Assembly (NCBI RefSeq): GCF_019649055.1
Contig: NW_026570316.1
Location: forward strand, 1 to 64,000
Reading direction: 5' to 3'
Length of the DNA: 64,000 nt
Origin: Paramacrobiotus metropolitanus
Lineage: Eukaryota; Tardigrada; Eutardigrada; Parachela; Macrobiotidae
A model generated the notes under the pieces. The model had not been told where the DNA came from, made no database searches, and saw only the letters and a program-made list of their open reading frames with translations. Positions 44,397 through 54,919 of the stretch are shown here, in pieces. The number at the start of each line of letters is the position of its first letter. Position 1 is the first letter of the stretch. The translations under genes were made by a program, and so were the position numbers.

Positions 44397-46510
44397 GAGA
44401 CTACATGTACTACACGAGAATACGTGGACTACGGAGACTACATGGACTACACGAGACTACGTGGATTACGAGGACTACATGGACTACACGAGACTACGTG
44501 GATTACGAGGACTACATGGACTAAACGAGACTACGAGGACTACCGAGACTACATGGACTACACGAGACTACGTGGACTACAGAGACTACGTGGACTACAC
44601 GAGACTACGTGGATTACGAGGACTACATGGACTACACGAGACTACGAGGACTACGGAGACTACATGGACTACACGAGACTACATGGACTACAGAGAATAA
44701 ATGGACCACACGAGACTACGTGGACTACAGAGACTACGTGGATTACACGAGACTACATGGACTACACGAGACTACATGGACTACAGAGAATACATGGACT
44801 ACACGAGACTACGTGGACTACAGAGACTACGTGGATTACACGAGACTACAAGGACTACCGAGACTACATGGACTACGGAGACTACATGGACTACACGAGA
44901 CTACGTGGACTACGGAGACTACATGGACTACACGAGACTACGAGGACTACGGAGACTACATGGACTACACGAGACTACGAGGACTACGGAGACTACATGG
45001 ACTACACGAGACTACGAGGACTACCGAGACTACATGGACTACACGAGACTACGTGGACTACAGAGACTACGTGGACTACACGAGACTACGTGGATTACGA
45101 GGACTACATGGACTACACGAAACTACGAGGACTACGGAGACTACATGGACTACACGAGACTACATGGACTACAGAGAATACATGGACCACACGAGACTAC
45201 GTGGACTACAGAGACTACGTGGATTACACGAGACTACATGGACTACACGAGACTACATGGACTACAGAGAATACATGGACTACACGAGACTACGTGGACT
45301 ACAGAGACTACGTGGATTACACGAGACTACAAGGACTACCGAGACTACATGGACTACACGAGACTACATGGACTACAGAGACTACATGGACTACACGAGA
45401 CTACGAGGAATACGGAGACTACATGGACTACACGAGACTACGAGGACTACCGAGACTACATGGACTACACGAGACTACGAGGACTACCGAGACTACATGG
45501 ACTACACGAGACTAAGTGGATTACGAGGACTACATGGACTACACGAGACTACGAGGACTACGGAGACTACATGGACTACACGAGATTACATGGACTACGG
45601 AGAACACATGGACTACACGAGACTACGTGGACTACCGAGACTACATGGACTACACGAGACTACATGGGCTACAGAGAACACATGGACTACACGAGACTAC
45701 GTGGACTACAGAGACTACGTGGACTACACGAGACTACGAGGACTAAGGAGACTACATGGACTACACGAGACTACATGGACTACAGAGACTACATGTACTA
45801 CACGAGACTACGAGGACTACGGAGACAACATGGACTACACGCGGCTACATGGACTACATGGACTACACGACACTACGAGGACTACGGAGACTACATGGAC
45901 TACTCGAGACTACGAGGACTACGGAGACTACATGAACTACACGAGACTACGTGGATTACGAGGACTACATGGACTACACGAGACTACGAGGACTACGGAG
46001 ACTACATGGACTACACGAGATTACATGGACTACGGAGAACACATGGACTACACGAGACTACGTGGACTACCGAGACTACATGGACTACACGAGACTACAT
46101 GGACTACAGAGAACACATGGACTACACGAGACTACGTGGACTACAGAGACTACGTGGACTACACGAGACTACGAGGACTACGGAGACTACATGGACTACA
46201 CGAGACTACATGGACTACAGAGACTACATGTACTACACGAGACTACGTGGACTACGGAGACAACATGGACTACACGCGGCTACATGGACTACATGGACTA
46301 CACGACACTACGTGGACTACCGAGACTACGTGGACTACATGGAATACACGAGACTACGTGGACTACCGAGACTACATGGACTACACGAGACTACGTGGAC
46401 TACAGGGACTACATGGACTACACGAGACTACGTGTACTACCGAGATTACATGGACTACATGGACTACACGAGACTACGTGGACTACAGAGACTGCATGGA
46501 CTATGCAAAC
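44397..46510 (+). repeat. Minisatellite 2 (GACTAC-based, ~37-bp higher unit)
   Basis: About 2.1 kb of GACTACATG, GACTACACGA, GACTACGTG or GACTACGAG, and GACTACAGA or GACTACGGA units. Four units (9+10+9+9) often make 37 bp. Because 37 is not a multiple of three, each reading frame cycles through all three, and all three forward frames stay open for over 1 kb. It uses the same 9-mer family as 37743-38620 but on the opposite strand. Confidence 0.95.
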
Positions 46511-47132
46511 TGCTCCTAGTGCTGATTTCTACACGGAGGACTTCAGTTGGCTACTTAGGCTACAGTACTACGAGCTCAAATCGCGCACCAGAAAATAGAC
46601 GTGTACGAACTGTGCCATATCTACGATGCGATGTTAACTGTTTTTCTATAATGTCTTGAAGCAGTGAAATAAACAAAATAATAAATACTGTATAATTTTG
46701 TATGGAGTACTATGTAGCGCATAATGTTCGTACTTCTCTAATTTTAATCTTCACACGCCCCAAAGTTCACCAAAAGTTATTTCCCGGCGACGCTCGCCAG
46801 AAATAGTTAAACAGCTGTAAGTACTGTGTAACTAATACCGTACTTGTATAATTGCCATTATGAAGATGGGCATGCGCATACTACACATTGTTCAGAAGTT
46901 GCAAATTGTACACACATTAATCATTATTATAGAAAAAACTGAGCAAAGCTGCAAAGGAGCCCATCAGGCTTTATTTTGTTCCAACACTGCCCCAATATTT
47001 ACTAGCACTGAAAAATTTGATGGAAAAACAGCAGTAATTCAAATGAACAGAACAAAACGCGATAAAAAGTGACAAAACTCAGTCTCTTCATGACGCTGCA
47101 TAACCCGTGAATGGACGTCCAAAAGCAACTGT
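46511..47132. other. No supported gene
   Basis: Intergenic DNA, AT-rich, with AATAAA-type sequences at about 46667-46690. Confidence 0.4.
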
Positions 47133-47285
47133 TTAATATGAGCACAGCTCGGGGTATAAGTCACATCTGGGACTGACTCTGCGCCGCTGCCGATCCAGAG
47201 TCTGCTCATAGGCAGCGTACTGCTGCTGCTGCTGCTGCTGGCGAGCCATCTGCATGATAAACGTACAGATTACCGCCAGATTCTG
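47133..47285 (-). CDS. Possible small secreted peptide precursor (partial)
   Basis: The minus-strand frame from an in-frame ATG near 47285 reads MQNLAVICTFIMQMA, then a polyQ run from a CTG repeat (47221-47241), a dibasic RQRRR, and ends VSPRCDLYPELCSY then stop. The layout resembles a neuropeptide precursor: hydrophobic start, spacer, cleavage site, and a C-x6-C peptide with Pro at the place found in allatostatin-C-like peptides. A splice acceptor (TTGATTCCAG) lies just upstream, so the true N terminus may be in another exon. It may also be chance. Confidence 0.3.
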   Translation of the reverse strand, partial: QNLAVICTFIMQMARQQQQQQQYAAYEQTLDRQRRRVSPRCDLYPELCSY

Positions 47286-47332
47286 CATGATAAACGAGTA
47301 AAGGGTTCCTGGAATCAAAAGGTCAAATTTAA

Positions 47333-48196
47333 TAGGAATCGCGCGGGGATGTCAAAAATATAATAGACTCACTAAGGACGGTGACGTGTCTGTGGATGGT
47401 TACCAGGAGACGTGAGACGAACCGTAAGCAAGGTCATGAGTCTGCATCGGAATGACGCGTTCGCGCGAAGTACGCAAGCAAAGCTCTTTGTAGACTACTA
47501 TAGTACTGGGTAGCAAAGAGCTGACGTACGAGCGCCTGGGACGCTCGTGCCGTTAGGAACTGTGCAAACGTGCCGATACGCTCTAACTAATCATACTACC
47601 GTAACAGTAAGTACCGAAAATTCTTGCACACTATAAGTACAGTACGCGAAATTAATGTTGAAGTATGTCTACATTAGACTGGTTATCATACTAAGTCTTA
47701 TGAAGTATGCATCATACGAGTAAGTACTTGTATCTACAACACACTTACGTACGTACTTTTATCCTTCCTCTTTAGAACGAGCAGAGTGTTTTACTTCCAG
47801 AATTCAACGAAACTTTGTTCCGTTAGAAAACTTCCTCAAGAATTTACAGTTTATAATGAACGTTTGCATGTACAGTTTGCTTGAGCATTTTGCGCGGAGC
47901 TTAATGTTGTTGTCCGTACTGAGGAAATTTCAAAAATACAATGCTGTACAACTGAATAAAATTTAATTTTTTGCTTAGTATCGCGTCCCGATTGTGCACA
48001 GCGTGCTAATGGCGATGAAATCATAACAACGATACAATTATGGGCAAATCATGACGAGGTACACGGTTATACCTCACATCATGTTTTTAGGTCGCACGGA
48101 CACTACAGCACACCCGAAAATAGAATCTCATTTTAAAAGGGTTTCATTTCCGTGCCCTTGGATTTTACTTCAACTATCCACTGGAATAGCTGAGAA
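47333..48196. other. No supported gene
   Basis: Intergenic DNA rich in GTAC and TACGTAC motifs. Confidence 0.35.
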
Positions 48197-48478
48197 CTAG
48201 ATTAAACCTTGAGCTTTGAGCCACTGATGTCGCAGGTAGGCTTTTCGCTTGGTGTCCTCCCATGACAGGGTCGTCGTACGAGTTGTGCTGCTGCGCGGTC
48301 GCGGCGTAGGCTTCCCTTGCGCGTATGATTTCTGGAAGGCCATCATCGGATCGGACTGTGGCTCCGCCCAGTTATGCCAGCCATCGACGTTGGGGTAATT
48401 GAAGCGTAATCGACTAGTATCTCCAAGACAGCTGCCGGCCAGAAGGATTATTCCGACAAATTCCAGGCACGGTCGCAT
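48197..48478 (-). CDS. Small secreted protein, 93 residues, unknown
   Basis: Single-exon frame from ATG 48478. A clear signal peptide (MRPCLEFVGIILLAGSCLG) is followed by a mature part with NYPNVDGWHNWAEP, Ser/Thr/Arg-rich sequence and a basic amphipathic C terminus. Apart from the signal peptide it has no Cys. It could be a secreted regulatory peptide or a cuticle-related protein; nothing specific is recognised. Confidence 0.5.
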   Translation of the reverse strand: MRPCLEFVGIILLAGSCLGDTSRLRFNYPNVDGWHNWAEPQSDPMMAFQKSYAQGKPTPRPRSSTTRTTTLSWEDTKRKAYLRHQWLKAQGLI

Positions 48479-49468
48479 GTCACCATGGATCCCATAAAAC
48501 TGACTTGATGTGGTCCCGTAAAATTAACCTGTTTTTTGCAAAGTTAACAAGGATTTATTTGAATGTAAATGAGACAACTCCACCGCACAACTTTCGATAA
48601 GAACAGGGCCTAACCCAAATTTTACAGCTGATTACGGTAGCTTGTATCTGGAGACTGGAGTAGATATCTATCGGAATAGAACAATATAAACTAAAAATAT
48701 AACTATCTTCCTTGTACGTACTGCGTACAGTATTAATTAGGGGTTATTAATTCTTTAGTTAATGCTGATAATTAAATCTTTCGGAGAAGTATAAATGTAC
48801 AGAGTACATGTACTCGTAACTGATACCACCAAGCAACGATTGAGTGTAATTAACCTTACCAGAAAAAAAGGGTGTGATAAATAAAATAAGGAAAAATCAA
48901 ATAAAACCAATAAATAAATTATATGGTACATACGAATTACGAATCTTGAAAGTTTTTTAAGTTCATATGTTTATTCCCCAAATAATTATAAGAGTAAGGT
49001 GGGGCTGGAGTTTCAACCATTCGGAAAATAACTAAGATTTATGATTTAATACAAATTGTTGTGTTTACGGACTAAGCGATCTGATTCTGAGCAGAAAGAG
49101 TTTTTGTTTATATCGTTTGGAATTGCAGTTGCAAGTTTCTGTGCCGACACGGCTTTTTCACCACAAACAGACAATTATTGTAATAAACAAATAAATTTTA
49201 CGGCATTCTGGTGCATCGCATACGGGCGATTACATAAGGTTACAAAACGGCCCTGATCCAAAACATCACAGGTCCGATAATAATTCAACATGGTGATGAA
49301 CATAAGCGACAACATGCTTTTAATGACTGTAACTTAAAATAAGTAACTTAATTTTACCGCTTGTACTCATTGAAACGATCTGCTCCGGTCCGGTAAACTA
49401 TAGTAAAACCCGCACAGATGCGGACCTGTGTACACGCTGCATTAAATCTCTACAACGCTTCGATTTGT
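48479..49468. other. No supported gene
   Basis: AT-rich intergenic DNA between two minus-strand genes. A plus-strand open piece at 49056-49256 has no support. Confidence 0.35.
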
Positions 49469-52025
49469 TCACTCATCATGGTCTGTTGGTGCCTCCACAT
49501 CGTCTCCTTCCGGAAACTGACCAGCCAGCTTTATTAGAAAGTGCATGGTAATGCGGGACAACTTATTCAACTTGATACCCGTCAGGCCGTCTTGGCACCA
49601 CATTTTTCCACGATACTGCAACGTCTTGCGCGGATCTTTTGTTTGCACTTCGCAAAGTATCTGCAGGATAAATTTCAGATTAGAAGTTTAGTTAGTAAAA
49701 ATTGCCCATGAACGGACCAGACCTAATTAAGAACAAGTCAGCTTAATACCGATCAATAACCATTTTAAGCCGCCCGTACATCACTGCATTATCTTCTAAA
49801 GTAAAATATTTTTATAGTACTCTGTAGAGGCATCTCTGAAGCACAGAAATAACAACAAAGCATACCTTGAGGGTCATCTGCAACAGAGCTTTACGCCTTT
49901 CGGAATCCTGGTTATTCGTCAGCCACTTGATCCATTGCGTTACCATTTTCTTCTGACGGTTATCGGCAGCAGGTAATGACGCTTCTAGCAGCTCCCACAG
50001 CGCACACTCGAAATTACCGGCAGCCAGATCGATACGACCGCGCACCACATTGATGACGATCTCCACTTTGCACTGGTCAGTCTTGCCCAGTACGTGCTCC
50101 TCATCTAGCGTTGAGTGGAACAACGTGACGAGACAGTTAACGAGACCCAGTTCTTTGCAGTGCAGATATTTCTCATCTAAATCGCTGCATTGTACAAAGA
50201 AATGCGGAAGTGTGTAAGGGTCGTACCCCTCCGACGCGAGTTCATCGGGCGCTTCATAGTGTGCCTCACAATCATCCTGAGGCCCTTGATGCAGACCAGT
50301 TTGAAAGGTGAACTTCCAGCGATGCAGCAGCAGCTCCTGCAGATCGACCGGAATCCCGGTTACGAAGACGTAATTCATACTGCCGGCCGCCGCCAATAGT
50401 TGCCCATCAAACCATCGCGGACTTTCGGCACCCTCCACCCAACGGGGACTGCCATAGGTCAGCACAATGCGTTTGATGGCTGGCGACAGGTATTTGACAA
50501 TGGTGGAGACTACCACATAATCCGGTGTTATGGCGTCCCGGTCCCAGAACGGACTTTCGGCGATCCAGATGGTGTCGTTCACCTTGGAATTTTCGCTCAG
50601 AATAGTCATCCACACTGAGCAGACGAGTTGCAGGCGGGTTTGTGTGATGGTATCGGGGTACGACAGAATCTTGCCTAATAACTCTGGAGGAAGCGTCTGG
50701 ATTTTGGCGGTTTTTCGACAGTGAGTTCTGGGATGGAGGACGCGAATCGTATGGATCAGCATCGCTCTAGCTTTCTCCTTTGCGTCTCGTTTCGCAAATC
50801 GTAGAACCTCGTCTACTGCTTCGATTATTTTGGTCTAAACAACAGTATAGAAAGAAGTTGTTATTGTTTGAATTCGAATCTTAAGAAATGTAAAATATCT
50901 ACGACTATAACGATAAAAAGCTTAATGCCATATAATTTATACGAACGAGACCAATAATAATGAACTTACAATTTGAAATGGATACGAATTTAAAATGAAT
51001 GACAGTACGACTGTAGGAGTACAGTCTAGTTCTATACGTGTAAAATTGAAATTTTCTATTAATGTCTATCAGCGCAGGCTTGTTGTTATGTTGACTGGCA
51101 ATTGCCTGAATAGATTACGTAGTTCTATAATTATTCTATTCATTAATTATTATCATTGGTTTGCGCAAGAGCCGCTACTTATGAAAGTTCGGAGTGGCTG
51201 TACCTCTACTTCCGGTTTGGAGGTGCATTCCGAATCGGATGAAAGGCATGTTCGGTTCTGTGATGTTCCACACTTTGGATTGGGACGCATATAATGAAGG
51301 TGTCCGTCTTTTACGTCCACGAATATAACGTGCATGTTAAAATCAGTTGTCCATGGCCACTTGTCGCCATTATCATCAGACCGAACAAACTCCGATAGCA
51401 GGCGAAGAAATTCTTTTTTCGAAACGGAATCGACAAGAAACGCTGTGGCTAACTCCAAACGCAGGCGATGCTTTACAAAGTCATCCTTGGCAACACATTG
51501 GGGCTTCCCTGCTTTTTTTCGTGTTAACCTTTTTATCCACTCTTTCTGGGATCTGCGGACGCTGGTGCAGGGGAAGATGTCCGTGTTCGTCTTGCCGTCG
51601 GAGCTGTACCATTCAACTTGAGCCAGGTTGTTGATGTTTATATCGGCTTCGGTTAGCGAAATGTACAGCTTGCCAGGCAGCCAGATCCAGGGTCCGGAAA
51701 GATGCTCACGCACCAGTACTTCCACTTCGGGCCCGGGGCCATCGATTTCTATAATACCATCCTTAGAAGTAGCTGCTATCTCGTCGTTGTAGTAAGGGTT
51801 GAAACTCTCAAAATATGCACCAAACCCGCCAATTTCCCTTCCATACGAAGCGTGAAAAACCTTTGAAAAAGGAATGGTCTCCCGCCTGCGGTCCGCGCAG
51901 CAAAGGTCAACGATCAGACCCTTCTCATTATCAGCCACATCTACCACGCGGCCAAAACGGTATATTCCATCGTTTCCCAAGACATCTACGCAGTTCCAGT
52001 CGTAAGGGGATTTAGAAAACACCAT
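49469..52025 (-). CDS. F-box protein with long N-terminal domain, three exons, 660 residues
   Basis: Exons 52025-51204, 50834-49866 and 49660-49469 join in phase 0 with clean GT-AG sites (donors GAG|GTACAG and AAG|GTATGC; acceptors GTTTAG and CTGCAG). Exon 1 begins VFSKSPYDWNCVDVLGNDG and carries LSGPWIWLPGKLY. Exon 2 has the F-box (LPPELLGKILSYPDTITQTR, then LVCSVW). Exon 3 ends KLSRITMHFLIKLAGQFPE. An in-frame ATG 16 codons upstream (52073) would add a hydrophobic leader; I prefer the inner start because F-box proteins act in the cytosol or nucleus as SCF ubiquitin-ligase adaptors. I recall this architecture from tardigrade proteins of unknown target. Confidence 0.8.
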
Positions 52026-52349
52026 CGCAGCGTGATAAGAGAATATGCTCAGTAAAAACTGGAAAAGCCACACGCCTATGCAGCTTCACACATGCATTTA
52101 CTGTCCATTGAGGTCAGAGACGGCGAGAGACGGTCGCACTCAGTTTATGGATTTGTGGACTAAAACAACCAGACGGTTTGGAACACAAAATAAACACTGA
52201 GTTAGTATCACGTACGTACGTGCGTACTGTAGTACCTCCTACGGTACCTCCTACTAAACAGCAAGTACTGTACTGTAATATAATAATTATAATAATATTA
52301 TTACCACAGTTTATGTCTGTTTAGCAATACGATTCCCGAGCAGGATAGC

Positions 52350-52410
52350 ATTGAAGAAGTGTTTTTGTTATGAATAATAATATTATTCATAACAAAAACA
52401 CTTCTTCAAT
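52350..52410. repeat. Perfect 61-nt palindrome
   Basis: Thirty bases (52350-52379) are the exact reverse complement of 52381-52410 around a single central A. The arms start ATTGAAGAAGTG. An imperfect direct echo (ATTCTTCAAT) follows. It would extrude a cruciform or form an RNA hairpin with almost no loop. Confidence 0.9.
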
Positions 52411-52481
52411 ATTCTTCAATACAAAATATTATTTTGTTTCAGTGCTCAGTTTATGGCACCGTTTAGCAATATAGGTACTAC

Positions 52482-53201
52482 TAGTACTACTCGAAAGGCA
52501 CTTTAAATGCGTTCTGTAAGATACAGAGCCGGGAGTTCTGTAAAAATGAATCTACCAATGGTACAGCGCTGAATCTTATAGAGCGTTACAGAGCAACGAG
52601 ACCACGGACTCTAAAAGCGCCCAGTTACCGTTGACCAATTTGGTCAACGATTTATTTATTTTTCACAACAATTTTGTGGACGTTTCCTTTCTGTTTTTCT
52701 GGCGATTTTAAGTTTTATTAAGTTGAAGAAATCAGACGACTGGTGAAAAAGCGAAACGCAATTGCACGTAAAGTACGTCGAGGTGGAATTTCACCATTCC
52801 TCGCGCTGACGGCTATGGCAAGAAGTTGCCTGTTGCCATCGATACAAATTCAAACATCAAACATGCACAGTCGGAGGCAGCCTAAAAACAGTGAACAAAG
52901 CAGAACTGGAATGTTGATTCGATAGAAACAATTAAATTCCCGTTAGTTACACCCTCAAATCTGGAAAATTAAAAATAGGACTTTTGACGTACAGCGGACT
53001 GTGCATCCACATCAAAAAATAAATTTGACCTAGCAAGAAATGCGAGTTCTGTATCGTAGCGGAGCTAGGAGAGTTCCTTTTAGATACAGAACACTTTAAC
53101 TCAGACGTCCAATCAGCGGTAAGGGGTGGTATCAAAAGTTACAGAACTTCCGGCTCTGTATCTTACAGAACACAGTTTAAAGTGCGTTTCGAGTAGTACT
53201 A
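52482..53201. mobile_element. Non-autonomous TIR element (MITE-like), ~720 bp
   Basis: Terminal inverted repeats of about 62 bp: 52482-52543 starts TAGTACTACTCGAAA and is mirrored by 53139-53201 ending TTTCGAGTAGTACTA, with a few mismatches. The shared internal part includes CTGTAAGATACAGAG. No transposase ORF lies inside, only short open frames. The target-site duplication is not obvious. Confidence 0.7.
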
Positions 53202-53790
53202 CTATAGCTAAATATGTAGCTAAATACTACTGTAGCTAAATTTACTACTGTTGCTAAATATTCAGTTTCGTACGAAATAATAATATTACGGCAGTAGTCA
53301 CAGTGTTAATTGTAACTTGGTGCTACCAAGGAAACGAATTCGAAAACTTTTAAAACGCGAAGCAAGACCACGTATACCAGAGACCACGACCCATTTTGTA
53401 AAAGAAGCCTAGTGAGATCTTAATTATCAAAATTAATAAGATCTTAATTTTACACGCGTGGGCAGAAAAAACGAGCCACTACAATTAAATGACCTTTATA
53501 ATTTACCCGGATAACGGCGAATATTTGAGTAAGTACTAATGTACTATGAATCAAATAACGTTACAGAATTGAGCATTTTTACAGCGACAAGTATTTATTA
53601 TTCACAAGTAATAATTATTAGTACAGTATGGTTTTGGTAATTTGTAGAGGGGGAAAGCGTTTAGTTTTTCCCCGATTTCTTTAATATTTGAGTCAATGTT
53701 AATGTTAAATACCAGTACAGGTGCAGGTACGCTGCTTTATGTCGACATTTACAGTACAGCAGCAGCAGCACAGCAGCAGCAGCACAGGCC
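53202..53790. other. Gene-free DNA with GCTAAATA repeats and a CAG run
   Basis: TAGCTAAAT-type short repeats lie at 53205-53265, and a CAG-rich run at 53757-53786. Confidence 0.4.
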
Positions 53791-54085
53791 GAGCAGGGCA
53801 AGATCGAGAAATATCGCGATATCGGCCAGGACTACCTATTCCGTGCTCTGGGCTTTGAGACGCTCGGACCACCCGGACCGGAAGCTGTCCGAACAATAAC
53901 AATAATTCGGACAGAAAATACGTCAGGAAACCGGCGAAAAACGAGCCACGGAATATCTTCGCCAACGGATCAGCATCGAAATACAGCGAGGAAATGCTGC
54001 ATCGATCATGGGGGCGGCGCCGATGGGAGCGAATTTAGACCAAATTTTCTCTGTGATTAGGCCGCCGCTGTCGATTGATGCTTGA
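53791..54085 (+). pseudogene. RLE-type LINE C-terminal relic
   Basis: The frame starts IEKYRDIGQDYLFRALGFET. A one-base frame change near 53905 is followed by EKRATEYLRQRISIEIQRGN, ending at the TGA at 54083-54085. The same signature occurs at 63.3-63.6 kb (KYSGLADRYIVQPLAFET and FLRQRIGIEIQRGNAVS), so both are C-terminal ends of one LINE family with a restriction-like endonuclease. The 5' part is missing. Confidence 0.7.
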
Positions 54086-54919
54086 TGAGTGATAGTTTCC
54101 GAAGCTTTTGTTAAAAGTGCTCGTGTTGTAATTTGTAATAGTATATGCGTATAAGACTGTAATAGCACTTTACAGTACTGTTGTGTGTGTAATGTGTACG
54201 GGATTTGTTTCGAAACCTGTCGTTTTGTGAACAGCGTTAATAAAGGTAGCCTACAGTACATAATTACAGTAATCACTTCGAAGTTTAATTACAGTACTTT
54301 CACGGTTTGGAAACATAGGTACTTCCATATGTGGCAAATGCAGTATACGCCCCTGGGATATAAAACACTTGTCTATAACTGCCAGTAAACTGATGAATAC
54401 AGGAAATATAACTGTGCTGCTGTTATCATTACACTTGTACTGATGACGCCCGTTCGTAGTTTCTACAATACTTATATTGTGCAAAGTTGTTGGCAAAAGA
54501 ATTAGTACTATAGTAATTGTAAAAGTCATTCACAAAACCTTTTTTTGGCAGTGTCGTCTACGTAGGCATACAAAAATTTATTCATTTTTATACTGCTTTG
54601 CTCATTGCTCATTTGATACAAAATGTTAAACATATATTTTGAATAAATTTTGATGGTAACTTTGACAAAGGCTTAAACGAAAAAAAATTGTTGGAAGACA
54701 ATATGCACCGTAAAGCGGAACAGGTTTTCATCTGGAACCGGCCATGATATGGCAGTTTTGCATTTTTTTGGCAGCCGTATAATCCTCAAGTGGTTCTTTT
54801 CTCGACGCCGTAGGCAGGTAAAGTACGCAAAATCTGCATTATATCAATCACCAAGTTCACAGATTGCCGCCAATGTAGCGTATTCTATAGAAGTAGGAGT
54901 ACAGACAGACTGAACCAAG
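54086..54919. other. No supported gene
   Basis: LINE 3' flank and intergenic DNA upstream of the GH16-like gene. No clear TATA box was found. Confidence 0.35.

Noticed and set aside
44424-46659. Three long forward reading frames (364-652 codons) in the GACTAC array as protein genes
   Set aside because: They overlap in three frames and have the same repeat period, explained by a 37-bp unit that is not a multiple of three. No start context, splice site or poly(A) evidence supports translation.
49056-49256. Plus-strand open frame as a small gene
   Set aside because: AT-rich, with no ATG context, splice or domain support; probably chance.
53696-53899. Polyalanine/polyglutamine open frame near the CAG run
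   Set aside because: The downstream part is the LINE relic in another frame, and the CAG run alone creates the low-complexity ORF.
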